NCBI RefSeq assembly: GCF_000971475.1
Contig: NZ_DF967528.1
Span: 124,001 to 188,000 of the forward strand
Direction of reading: 5' to 3'
DNA: 64,000 nucleotides
Source: Sulfuricella sp. T08
GTDB taxonomy: Bacteria > Pseudomonadota > Gammaproteobacteria > Burkholderiales > Sulfuricellaceae
Positions 26,181 through 36,923 of the stretch are shown in pieces (the stretch's first letter is position 1; every line of letters begins with the position of its first letter). A model generated the notes under the pieces. It ran no database searches and had not been told where the DNA came from. It saw only the letters and a program-made list of their open reading frames with translations. The translations under genes and the position numbers were made by a program.

Positions 26181-27006
26181 GAGGCTTAGTTTAGCGTTAA
26201 TTCTTGCATTGTTGATAACCGGCTGTGGACTGTTGCCTGAAGTCCAGGATGAAACCAAGGGCTGGTCAGCCCAGAAACTCTACACCGAGGCCAAGGATCA
26301 AATGGCCGACGGCGGCTATGAAAAAGCCATTCAGTACTTTGAAAAACTGGAGGCACGCTACCCCTACGGCCGTTATGCGCAGCAAGCCCAAATCGAAATC
26401 GCCTACGCCTACTACAAGGCGAACGAACCGGCCTCCGCCATTGCCGCCTGCGACCGCTTCATCAAACTCCACCCCAACCACCCCAACGTGGATTACATCT
26501 ATTACCTGAAAGGGCTGGTGAACTTCAACGACGATCTGGGCTTCCTCGGCGCCCTGACGGAGAAGATTGCCGAATCCTCGGAAACCCTTGCCCCACTCGC
26601 CAAACAGGACATGAGCGAACGCGACCCGAAAGCATCACTTGAAGCTTTTGAATCCTTCAAGGAGCTAACGACCCGCTTCCCCGGCAGTAAATACACACCG
26701 GACGCCATTGCTCGCATGAAGTACCTGGTCAACGCCCTCGCCTCGCATGAAGTTCACGTGGCTCGCTATTATTACAGACGCGGCGCTTACGTTGCCTCCG
26801 TCAACCGCGCCCAGTCTGCGATGCAACAGTACCCGCAGACACCCGCCACCGAGGAGGCGCTGACTATCATGGTGAAAGCCTACGATGCACTCGGCATGAA
26901 TGATCTGCGTGACGACACCCTGCGCATCATGCAAAAGAACTTCCCCAACAGCCGCTACTTCGCCCTGGAGAAAAAGGCGGAAACGCCGTGGTGGAAAATC
27001 TGGTAG
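26179..27006 (+). CDS. bamD: Outer membrane assembly lipoprotein BamD
   Basis: Outer-membrane lipoprotein of 275 aa in the BAM complex that inserts beta-barrels. The signal peptide ends in a lipobox LLITGC. Five TPR-type repeats follow, beginning KLYTEAKDQMADGGYEKAIQYFEKLEARYPYGRYAQQA and including the repeat around YIYYLKGLVNF. It is divergent from rluD; the two start codons share bases. The end abuts the convergent glnB stop. Confidence 0.94.
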   Translation: MRLSLALILALLITGCGLLPEVQDETKGWSAQKLYTEAKDQMADGGYEKAIQYFEKLEARYPYGRYAQQAQIEIAYAYYKANEPASAIAACDRFIKLHPNHPNVDYIYYLKGLVNFNDDLGFLGALTEKIAESSETLAPLAKQDMSERDPKASLEAFESFKELTTRFPGSKYTPDAIARMKYLVNALASHEVHVARYYYRRGAYVASVNRAQSAMQQYPQTPATEEALTIMVKAYDALGMNDLRDDTLRIMQKNFPNSRYFALEKKAETPWWKIW

Positions 27007-28974
<1,968 letters not shown>

Positions 28975-28978
<4 letters not shown>

Positions 28979-29853
28979 GCTTTTTTGTTGATTGCCTCGA
29001 CTACCGCTTCGCCCAGGCCTGCCGGCGATTTTGCCACCACCACGCCGGCCGCTTCCAGCGCAGCGATCTTGTCCGATGCCAGCCCCTTGCCGCCGGCGAT
29101 GATCGCACCGGCATGGCCCATGCGCTTGCCTTTCGGCGCGGTCTGGCCGGCGATGTAGGCCGCCACCGGCTTGGTGACATGGGCCTTGATGAATTCCGCT
29201 GCCGCTTCCTCGCGGTTGCCGCCAATCTCGCCGACCATGATGATCGCCTCAGTCTGCGTGTCATCCTGGAACATCTTCAGGCAGTCGATAAAATCCAGTC
29301 CCTTGATCGGGTCGCCGCCGATGCCGACGCAGGTGGATTGCCCCAGGCCGAGTTTCGTAGTCTGGTAGACGGCTTCGTAGGTCAGGGTGCCAGAGCGCGA
29401 CACCACGCCGACCTTGCCCTTCTGGTGGATGAAGCCAGGCATGATGCCGATCTTGCATGCTCCCGGCGTGATGATACCGGGACAGTTAGGGCCGATCAGC
29501 ACGGCGTCGTTGGCGCGCAGCGCGGCCTTGACGTTAAGCATGTCCAGCACCGGGATGCCCTCGGTGATGCACACGATCACCTTGATGCCCGCGTCCGCAG
29601 CCTCCATGATCGAATCCGCCGCGAAGCCTGGCGGCACGTAGATCACCGAAGCCGTCGCACCCGTCTCGCGCACCGCGTCGCGCACGGTGTTGAACACCGG
29701 GAGATTGAGATGGGTCATCCCACCCTTGCCCGGCGTCACGCCGCCGACCATTTGCGTGCCGTAGGCGATCGCCTGTTCGGAGTGGAACGACCCCTGTTTG
29801 CCGGTAAAGCCCTGGCACAGGACTTTGGTGTTCTTATTAACCAGAATGCTCAT
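28975..29853 (-). CDS. sucD: Succinyl-CoA synthetase alpha subunit
   Basis: Alpha subunit (292 aa) of the TCA enzyme that converts succinyl-CoA to succinate with ATP/GTP formation. A CoA-binding Rossmann domain starts [25 protein letters not shown]. The phosphorylated histidine lies in [13 protein letters not shown], and GPNCPGII is conserved. It lies 15 bp after sucC and overlaps nadE. Confidence 0.96.
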
Positions 29854-29868
29854 GTTTATTCCTTGAAA

Positions 29869-31029
29869 TCAGGCCACTGCCGCCACTGCACGCTTTGCTG
29901 CGTCGGTCAGGTCACTGGCAGAAATCACGCCGACGCCGCTCTCGGCCAGCATCTTCTGCCCCAGCTCGACGTTGGTGCCCTCCAGACGCACGATCACCGG
30001 CACTTTCACGCCGACTTCCTTGACTGCGGTGATAATGCCCTCGGCGATGATGTCGCAGCGCATGATGCCGCCGAAGATGTTGACCAGGATCGCTTTAACG
30101 TTGGCATCGGAAAGGATGATTTTGAATGCCTTAGCCACCGTATCCGCCGTGGCGCCGCCGCCGACGTCGAGGAAGTTGGCAGGCTGGCCGCCGTGCAGCT
30201 TGATCAGGTCCATGGTCGCCATGGCCAAGCCGGCGCCGTTGACCATGCAACCGATGTTGCCGGCGAGAGCGATGTAATTGAGGTCGAATTCCTTGGCTGC
30301 CACTTCCTTCGGGTCGATCTGGCTGACATCGTTCATCTCGGCCAGTTTCTTGCGCCGGTACAGGGCATTGTCGTCAACGCCGATCTTGCAGTCGAGCGCC
30401 ACCAAGCTGCCCGATGCTGTCACGATCAGCGGGTTAATCTCGACCATGGACAGGTCGTTGTCCTTGAACAGCCGGTACAGGCCCTTGGCCAGCTTGCCGA
30501 ACTCACCGATCTGCGCGCCTTCCAGCCCCAGTCCGAAGGCCAGAGCGCGGCACTGGAAATCCTGCAGGCCGAGCAGCGGGTCGCAGAATTCCTTCAGGAT
30601 TTTTTCCGGCGAGGCGTGGGCGACTTCCTCGATTTCCATGCCACCGGCGCTCGACGCCACCAGCGCAATGCGCTCGGATTCGCGGTCCACCGTCAGGCTG
30701 AGGTAAAGCTCGCGTGCGATCGGCAGGGTTTCCTCGATCAGCAGACACGACACCATCTGCCCGTCGGGTGCATTCTGGTAGGTCACCAGCTGTTTGCCCA
30801 GCAGCTCATTCACCGCTTCCAGCAGCGCCTCGCGCGATTTGACCAGTTTCACCCCGCCGGCCTTGCCGCGCCCGCCAGCGTGGATCTGCGCCTTCACCAC
30901 CCAAGTGTCGCCGCCCAGCTCCACAATCGCGCCATCCACCTGGGAAGCGCTGTCTATCGCCGCGCCGCGCGGCGTTGCGATGCCATAGTCACGCAACACC
31001 TGTTTCGCCTGATATTCATGCAAGTTCAT
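29869..31029 (-). CDS. sucC: Succinyl-CoA synthetase beta subunit
   Basis: ADP-forming beta subunit of 386 aa. The ATP-grasp domain begins [17 protein letters not shown] and holds [19 protein letters not shown]. The C-terminal domain has [16 protein letters not shown] and ends [18 protein letters not shown]. It opens the minus-strand operon sucC-sucD-nadE-glnB; about 130 bp separates it from the tRNA-Sec gene upstream. Confidence 0.96.
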   Translation of the reverse strand: MNLHEYQAKQVLRDYGIATPRGAAIDSASQVDGAIVELGGDTWVVKAQIHAGGRGKAGGVKLVKSREALLEAVNELLGKQLVTYQNAPDGQMVSCLLIEETLPIARELYLSLTVDRESERIALVASSAGGMEIEEVAHASPEKILKEFCDPLLGLQDFQCRALAFGLGLEGAQIGEFGKLAKGLYRLFKDNDLSMVEINPLIVTASGSLVALDCKIGVDDNALYRRKKLAEMNDVSQIDPKEVAAKEFDLNYIALAGNIGCMVNGAGLAMATMDLIKLHGGQPANFLDVGGGATADTVAKAFKIILSDANVKAILVNIFGGIMRCDIIAEGIITAVKEVGVKVPVIVRLEGTNVELGQKMLAESGVGVISASDLTDAAKRAVAAVA

Positions 31030-31160
31030 ATCCGTCCTCGATTTCTGGCGTATCCCCAGCCGATCCTGTTCGCCCCGGCAATTCGTTCCAGCTTATTTTC
31101 ATTCTGCGACAACCGTCACAACCAGACCCGCCATGGATAGCGATGGCCAGTTAAAATCGT

Positions 31161-31257
31161 TGGCGGAAGAGAGTGGGAGTCGAACCCACCAAGAACTGTC
31201 TGACAACCCTTGCCAGATTTGAAGTCTGGCCGCCCCACCGGGGAACGCTTCTCTTCC
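31161..31257 (-). tRNA. selC: Selenocysteine tRNA (anticodon TCA)
   Basis: The 97-nt minus-strand sequence starts GGAAGAG and ends CTCTTCC followed by GCCA, so the CCA is encoded. The acceptor stem is extended. The anticodon loop ACTTCAAAT carries TCA (plus-strand tga at 31220-31222), reading UGA. A long variable arm follows, and the T-arm reads GGGTTCGACTCCC. These are the hallmarks of tRNA-Sec and fit its place directly after selB. Confidence 0.95.
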
Positions 31258-31296
31258 AATTGCAGCCAGGCAGTATAAAGCTTTGCAGCTATCCCC

Positions 31297-33180
31297 TCAA
31301 CGCAGACGATGGGTATCGCCGGCACGGCGGGTAATGCCGCTACTGTCGAAAAACTCCAGAATCTGGATCGCCAGCTTGCGCCCGACGCCGATCCGGTCGC
31401 GAAACTGCGCCGCCGCAATCGCTCCATCCTGGCTTCCCGCCGCAAGCTCGCGCGCTATCTCCTCGAGCTGCGCCACCGATTGTGGCATAAAATAATGGTC
31501 GTGGGCCACCCGGTAAGTTTCTCCCATGGCCGCCAAACGCTGGAGAAGGAGGCGCATGCGCGCTTCCTCCACCTGCAGCGCAGCGGCCAAGTCGCGCACC
31601 CGGGGCGGCTGGAATGGCTGATCCAGCAACAGCGGCGCCACTTTGTGCCAGATCTCCTGATCACCGGTGGAAAGCGTAATGCGGTGATCCGGCAAGTGCA
31701 ACCAGAGCCCGCTCTGTGCGATCAATCCCTCCGCGCGCAGTTGCGCCAGCAGGCTGTCGAAAACGGCACGCGCCAGGCGCGGCGCCACCTGCATGCGCAA
31801 CTGATTGGCCCCCGGCCCCAAGGTATCCGGAGACTGGCGATGCGCCTCCGCCAAGCGCTCCAGCACGGCCTGTCGCAGTCCTTGCCAAACGCTTTGCGCG
31901 AAAACCATGCCGTCGGCGGCGGCCAGCGGGACTTGCCGCAGCAAGGCTTCTGCTTCGGCGGAACTCAGGTTGCAGGTGAGCGCGAAGCGCGTCAGGTCGA
32001 CACCGCCCGGGGATGCCTCGAGCACTCCGCTCAGCACCGCTTCCAGCGTCGCTTGCTCGAGTGCCGTGAGTATCGCCAGGCGCTCCGGCGTACGCCGCTT
32101 ACGCGCAGGCGGGTAAGGATCGAGCACGGCGCCGCCGCCCAAGGTGCGACTGGCGGATTGGTCGCGAATGATGAAGCGGTCACCGCGCAGGGCACCGATG
32201 GATCGGTCGAGCACAATCTGCGCCCAGGCGCTTGCACCCGGCTCGAGCGCTTCGCCTTCCAGCAACGCCACCCGCGCGGTGACATCGACCGCACCGAGGT
32301 GAAAATGCACCGGCGACCAGTGGCGCAACGCCTTGCCGGCACTGGGCAGCAGATGCAGGCGCACATCCAGGCGCTGCGTCGGCCCATGCGCCGCCCCGGC
32401 CAGCACCCAATCGCCGCGGCGCACGTCGTCTTTATTGAAACCCGTGCCCGCCAGGTTGAGGGCGCAGCGCTGCCCGGTTACGCCAAGCTCGGAAGACCGG
32501 TTCTGGGCGTGAATGCCGCGCACCCTGACAGGGATGCCGGCAGGCGAGAGCAGCAGTTGGTCGCCCACTCGCACCGTACCGGAAAATACCGTGCCGGTCA
32601 CCACCGTGCCGGTGCCGGCCAGGGTAAAGCAGCGATCGACCGCCAGACGGAAATTGCCGGTCGCGGCGCGCGGCGGCAAAGCCGCAGCGACCGCCTCGAG
32701 ATGTCCGCGCAGCGCCTCCACCCCTGCTCCGCTCACGGCAGAAAGCGGAAAAACCGGACAGTCGGCAAGCGGGGTTCCCTGCAACAGCGATTCCACCTCC
32801 GCCCAAGCTTGCGCCACGCGTTCTTCCGGCACCCGGTCGATCTTGGTCAAAGCGACGGCGCCGAGCGACAGCCCAAGCTGGTTAAGAATGGCAAGATGCT
32901 CGCGGGTCTGCGGCATGGGACCGTCGTCGGCAGCCACCACCAGCAGCACGAAATCGATGCCGGTGGCACCGGCCAGCATGTTGTGCACCAGCTTTTCGTG
33001 CCCCGGCACATCGATAAAACCCAACATCTCGCCGCCAGGCAGGGGCGAATAGGCGTAGCCCAGGTCGAGGGTGATGCCGCGCGCCTTCTCTTCCTTGAGG
33101 CGGTCGGCGTCGACGCCGGTGAGCGCCTTCACCAGGGAGGTCTTGCCGTGGTCAATGTGACCTGCGGTGCCGATGATCAT
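31297..33180 (-). CDS. selB: Selenocysteine-specific elongation factor SelB
   Basis: GTPase of 627 aa that carries Sec-tRNA to UGA codons bearing a SECIS. The G domain starts [22 protein letters not shown], with [12 protein letters not shown] and the NKxD-like TKID. Two EF-Tu-type beta domains follow. The C-terminal four winged helices bind the SECIS hairpin, and the tail runs [30 protein letters not shown]. It follows selA by 17 bp and is followed by selC. Its client FdhA is at 47.5-50.6 kb. Confidence 0.96.
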   Translation of the reverse strand: MIIGTAGHIDHGKTSLVKALTGVDADRLKEEKARGITLDLGYAYSPLPGGEMLGFIDVPGHEKLVHNMLAGATGIDFVLLVVAADDGPMPQTREHLAILNQLGLSLGAVALTKIDRVPEERVAQAWAEVESLLQGTPLADCPVFPLSAVSGAGVEALRGHLEAVAAALPPRAATGNFRLAVDRCFTLAGTGTVVTGTVFSGTVRVGDQLLLSPAGIPVRVRGIHAQNRSSELGVTGQRCALNLAGTGFNKDDVRRGDWVLAGAAHGPTQRLDVRLHLLPSAGKALRHWSPVHFHLGAVDVTARVALLEGEALEPGASAWAQIVLDRSIGALRGDRFIIRDQSASRTLGGGAVLDPYPPARKRRTPERLAILTALEQATLEAVLSGVLEASPGGVDLTRFALTCNLSSAEAEALLRQVPLAAADGMVFAQSVWQGLRQAVLERLAEAHRQSPDTLGPGANQLRMQVAPRLARAVFDSLLAQLRAEGLIAQSGLWLHLPDHRITLSTGDQEIWHKVAPLLLDQPFQPPRVRDLAAALQVEEARMRLLLQRLAAMGETYRVAHDHYFMPQSVAQLEEIARELAAGSQDGAIAAAQFRDRIGVGRKLAIQILEFFDSSGITRRAGDTHRLR

Positions 33181-33197
33181 GCTCTAAAACAAAAAGC

Positions 33198-34598
33198 TCA
33201 TGAAACAGCCAAGTGGGTTACTTGGGCCACAAACCCCGCCTCATCCTCCAGGCAACGCAAGTCGAGCACCAGAGCGCCTTCCTCGATGCGACCGATGACC
33301 GGAATCGGTAAGGCGCGGAAGGCCACGGCAAGTTTTTCCAGGGCAGTCCCCTCGCCACGCCCCTTTCTGGCGGGACGAATGGCGATGCCGCGGCTAGCCA
33401 GACGTTCCACTGGCAACGAGCCGCTGCCAATCTGGCTGGAGCAGGCGCAAAGCGACACGCTGTAGCTTCCCGCAAGTTTCTCCTGCAGAGGTGGCAGTAC
33501 CCGTCCGACGGCTAAGCCGATGTCTTCCGCCGTCCGTGTCAGCAGCCGGAGAGTGGGCAGGCGCTGGGCCAGGCGATCGGGGTCGCGATAAAGCCGCAGG
33601 ATGGCTTCGAGCGCCGCGAGCGTCATCTTGTCCAGACGCAGGGCACGCTTCAGCGGATTTTTCTTGATCCTGTCGATCAGGTCGCGCCGACCGACCAGGA
33701 TACCCGCCTGGGGGCCGCCCAGCAGCTTGTCGCCGCTGAAGGAAACGAGATCGGCGCCGGCCGCCAAAGCCTGTTGGGGAGTAGGTTCGGCAGGCAAGCC
33801 CCAGCGGGAAAGGTCGACCAGGGTGCCGCTGCCCAAGTCGATCACGAACGGCAGGCCGTGCTCATGGGCCAGCCGCGCCAGTTCCTGCTCCGGCACGGCG
33901 GCAGTGAAGCCGACGATGGCGTAGTTGCTGGTATGCACCTTGAGCAGCAAGCCGGTTTTCGTGGAAATGGCCGCCGCGAAGTCCCGCAGGTGGGTGCGGT
34001 TGGTGGTACCCACCTCTATCAGGCGACAGCCGGCACGGGCCATGATGTCGGGGATGCGGAAGGAGCCGCCGATTTCGATCAGTTCACCGCGGGAAACGAT
34101 GACCTCCTTGCGCCCGGCAAGTGCGTTGAGCGCCAGGAATACTGCCGCCGCATTGTTGTTGACCACGGTTGCGGCTTCAGCTCCGGTCAGCTGGCGCAGC
34201 AGCTCTTCCACGTGCACATCGCGGTCGCCGCGCCGGCCGCTGTCCAGGTCAAATTCAAGGTTGGAGGGCTTGGTCAGCACGTCCATCACTGCCTGCACTG
34301 CCTCGGCCGGAAACAAGGCACGCCCCAGGTTGGTGTGCAGCACCGTTCCGGTGAGATTGAACACCGGGCGCAAGGATGGCTGCTCGCTGGCTTCCAGAAG
34401 CTCGGCGCAGCGCACTACCGCTTCCTCCTCGCACAACGAGCCCCCTGCCGAGCCGACTCGCCAAGCCGCCCGCGCCTCATCCAGCACGGCGCGCACGGTT
34501 TCGACCGAGCGCGCACGGCCGAAACGGGCTATCACCACCTGCATGGCGGGCAGGTTGAGAACGCGGTCCACTGAAGGAAAAGGTGATTGATTGCTCAA
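33198..34598 (-). CDS. selA: L-seryl-tRNA(Sec) selenium transferase SelA
   Basis: PLP enzyme of 466 aa that converts Ser-tRNA(Sec) to Sec-tRNA(Sec) with selenophosphate. The N-terminal LPSVDRVL-like segment ([14 protein letters not shown]) and the [15 protein letters not shown] motif are present. The PLP lysine lies in [17 protein letters not shown]. No selD (selenophosphate synthase) lies in the window, so it must be elsewhere. Upstream, 34599-34882 is a gene-free gap that marks one border of the accessory island. Confidence 0.95.
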   Translation of the reverse strand: MSNQSPFPSVDRVLNLPAMQVVIARFGRARSVETVRAVLDEARAAWRVGSAGGSLCEEEAVVRCAELLEASEQPSLRPVFNLTGTVLHTNLGRALFPAEAVQAVMDVLTKPSNLEFDLDSGRRGDRDVHVEELLRQLTGAEAATVVNNNAAAVFLALNALAGRKEVIVSRGELIEIGGSFRIPDIMARAGCRLIEVGTTNRTHLRDFAAAISTKTGLLLKVHTSNYAIVGFTAAVPEQELARLAHEHGLPFVIDLGSGTLVDLSRWGLPAEPTPQQALAAGADLVSFSGDKLLGGPQAGILVGRRDLIDRIKKNPLKRALRLDKMTLAALEAILRLYRDPDRLAQRLPTLRLLTRTAEDIGLAVGRVLPPLQEKLAGSYSVSLCACSSQIGSGSLPVERLASRGIAIRPARKGRGEGTALEKLAVAFRALPIPVIGRIEEGALVLDLRCLEDEAGFVAQVTHLAVS

Positions 34599-34882
34599 GA
34601 AGGGGCACGGTTAGAAACGGAGTCGGGCTTAATTATGAATGCTGGGAAGAATCCCGGCAACAGATGCGTATTCACTTCTGCGTGACCACCATTTCTTATT
34701 CAAACTGACCAAGTGTTCTCACGCAATTGACCGCACATCAACAATTGGCACTGCCGGAAAGCGGCACTTCGACAATTGGCGCTAACGACCCGTTGCGGTC
34801 ATACCGTCCGCCGCTTATCAACCGTCCGGTTCACACGCCAAAGCGGTCGTTTCATTTCAGACAGCGTTGTTATATTAGCCTT

Positions 34883-35521
34883 CTACAGAATAACGGTTCC
34901 CGCTGGCAAGCCCAGCTTATAGTTCTGCAGCACGATGTTACGAGTTTCCACATCCATGATTGGATCGGTGATGACCGCTTCGCCTGTATTGGGACGCCGC
35001 ATGAAGTTGGCGCCATGTAGATCCAGATCCGCTGCAGGCCATCGTGATTCCAGAAAATCGGCAAGCAATAAAAGTGCCCGACTAATTTCGTCATCAGGAT
35101 GACGTGTGCTTACGTGCCGGAGCCTTCCGGATGGAATGTTCTTATGCTCCAAGGATTGCCGTAGCTGCCGCCCGATGGACAGGCAACGTTTGCGCGCCGT
35201 GGTGCCGGCCTCGAGCCTAATCAGTGATTCCATTTCGACAAGGAACAGTGGAACACCATAGTCGAGCGCGCCAACTATTCCGTGGAGTCCTCGAATGACA
35301 GGCAAGGCCGAACATCGCCATTCAGACTGATGTTCGGCCAATGCGTAGGCCGCACGATCAATGGTGAGCTTAAATACCGATGACTCATCGCCAAGAATGA
35401 CCGAGTAGACACCACGACCTATAACGGGCTGATGTTTGAGCAGAGGATGTTTCAGTGCCAGCCTGACACCACCATCGTTCCTTGAAAACAGCTTTCGATT
35501 ACCCCAAAAGAGAACCCCCAT
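34883..35521 (-). CDS. Small protein with kinase-like motifs
   Basis: A 212-aa protein of no named family. A glycine-rich loop (VIGRGVYSVIL, residues 33-43) is followed by a lysine in VFKLTID (Lys51). A catalytic-loop-like DLDLHGANFM (165-174) has Asp167, His169 and Asn172, and ITDPI follows about 12 residues later where DFG normally sits. This order matches a minimal protein-kinase or aminoglycoside-kinase fold, as seen in some phage-encoded proteins. It is the last gene of the McrBC-containing run, 92 bp after mcrC. No clear Shine-Dalgarno was found. Kinase activity is an inference from motifs only. Confidence 0.5.
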   Translation of the reverse strand: MGVLFWGNRKLFSRNDGGVRLALKHPLLKHQPVIGRGVYSVILGDESSVFKLTIDRAAYALAEHQSEWRCSALPVIRGLHGIVGALDYGVPLFLVEMESLIRLEAGTTARKRCLSIGRQLRQSLEHKNIPSGRLRHVSTRHPDDEISRALLLLADFLESRWPAADLDLHGANFMRRPNTGEAVITDPIMDVETRNIVLQNYKLGLPAGTVIL

Positions 35522-35613
35522 GGTCAGGCGTCAGTAGCGGGTAGTGGCATCGTTGTGCCAAAGAAAAAATCTCATGCAGTCGCGAAAACCGAGAGGTGCG
35601 TCCATCCCATTGG

Positions 35614-36918
35614 TCAAGGAGAAACAGCCTCAGTCGCCGAGTTTTCGGGCAGGAATAGTTGCCTCAACTGCGCAGGAACTGTCTTCAGGTTTTCCAAATT
35701 GATGGTCGCAACTCGAACCCGCCTGCTTTCCCGATTACTCACTTCGAGTAACCAAGGGTTCAGCGAGTAGTTTCCACGGATCCCGGCAACCGGTCCCAGC
35801 TCTTTATGGTGGGGATATAGCAAGACAACATCGGGGCAGCAGTAACAGTTGGCATACGCATACATTTGGTAAAGGTCTGACTGGGCCACACCATCCTTCG
35901 CTTCTTCCATGGAAAGCCGTTTCCACTTGGTATCCAGAATCCAGGCAGTCTTCGAATTCAGGCTGCCAACGACATCAGGCTTCATCGCAAAAGCCGGTCG
36001 CTTCAAGTTTTCGTCAAAAGCAAGATATTGCTGCGGGCCTTGCAGAGTTACTCGGTAGCCCAATGGTCCAAAAACACGGACAGCCATCCGACCGATATAT
36101 TCCTCAAACAGAACGTTCATATCAAAGAACAGCGAAAACCCTTGCATCCCGCCCCCACTTACATCAGGAGGTGTCATCTTAAGGAAAAGCTCTGCCAGTT
36201 TATAACAGGGCTTATAGCGGTCGCTCATGCGGTCGAATACCACGCGATTCCATGGAAGCGATGTCCTTGGACATTCAGATGCGCCCTCAAACACCAGCAG
36301 CAGCTCAGCCAACTGCCGCTGATTCTTCAATTCCCTAGATACCTTCAGTAGAAGGCGAATCGCCGCCTTCAGCACCTGGTTAAGCGGGTTGTCCTCCTGA
36401 AACTCGTCGAAGCGACAGAATAGGCGCTCGGGATTGGCCGCGTTGAGTCGCACCTGCTCTACCACACCCAATTTTCCACGGAGTACCGAGAGGTTCTCTT
36501 CGCGGCCTTCATAACGCCGAACCAGACCTCGATGCACCTGAGCAAAAAGTTTGTCACAGAACAGCCTGATAAGAATCTCGAGGACGCCGTGGTTCTGGGT
36601 AGCCACTCTGGCGACATCGCCTTCGCTGATATCGAGATCAAGCGCGATAGCCAGCATGGCGACAAGATTTCGCCTAACATTCGGAGCATTTCCGTCAACC
36701 TTCGGTAGCACCTCTACGGTATGAGGTCCGAGCTGGAATACACCTACGTACTGTTGTGCAGCAAGCGTGGTTCCATTGATGTACTTGAAGACCTCAAATC
36801 CATATGTTGCTTTGAGGTCAGTTAGGAGCGCAGCCTGACCACAGGTAACCGCCGGACGTGCGGCGTCAAACTCTCCAATATGGAGCTTCCCATACTCCCG
36901 AACGGAAATCAGAGACAT
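35614..36918 (-). CDS. mcrC: McrC-like restriction endonuclease subunit
   Basis: McrC family protein of 434 aa, the nuclease partner of an McrB GTPase. The N-terminal domain is typical (ISVREYGKLHIGEFD, GVFQLGPHTVEVLPKV). The C-terminal PD-(D/E)xK site is visible as KPDVV (Asp315) and LDTKWK (Asp329, Lys331). The gene starts 5 bp after mcrB, so the two products are expected to form the complex that cuts modified DNA. The symbol is by family; specificity is unknown. Confidence 0.85.
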   Translation of the reverse strand: MSLISVREYGKLHIGEFDAARPAVTCGQAALLTDLKATYGFEVFKYINGTTLAAQQYVGVFQLGPHTVEVLPKVDGNAPNVRRNLVAMLAIALDLDISEGDVARVATQNHGVLEILIRLFCDKLFAQVHRGLVRRYEGREENLSVLRGKLGVVEQVRLNAANPERLFCRFDEFQEDNPLNQVLKAAIRLLLKVSRELKNQRQLAELLLVFEGASECPRTSLPWNRVVFDRMSDRYKPCYKLAELFLKMTPPDVSGGGMQGFSLFFDMNVLFEEYIGRMAVRVFGPLGYRVTLQGPQQYLAFDENLKRPAFAMKPDVVGSLNSKTAWILDTKWKRLSMEEAKDGVAQSDLYQMYAYANCYCCPDVVLLYPHHKELGPVAGIRGNYSLNPWLLEVSNRESRRVRVATINLENLKTVPAQLRQLFLPENSATEAVSP

Positions 36919-36923
36919 GATAG

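Noticed and set aside
29113-31140. A 675-codon plus-strand open frame
   Set aside because: It is antisense to sucD and sucC, which are unmistakable. Long antisense frames are expected in GC-rich coding DNA. No domain is recognisable.
31309-33465. A 718-codon plus-strand open frame
   Set aside because: It lies opposite selB and the end of selA and has a composition typical of antisense frames.
34727-35020. A 97-codon plus-strand open frame
   Set aside because: Its 3' half is antisense to the kinase-motif gene and the 5' half lies in repeat-like intergenic sequence.
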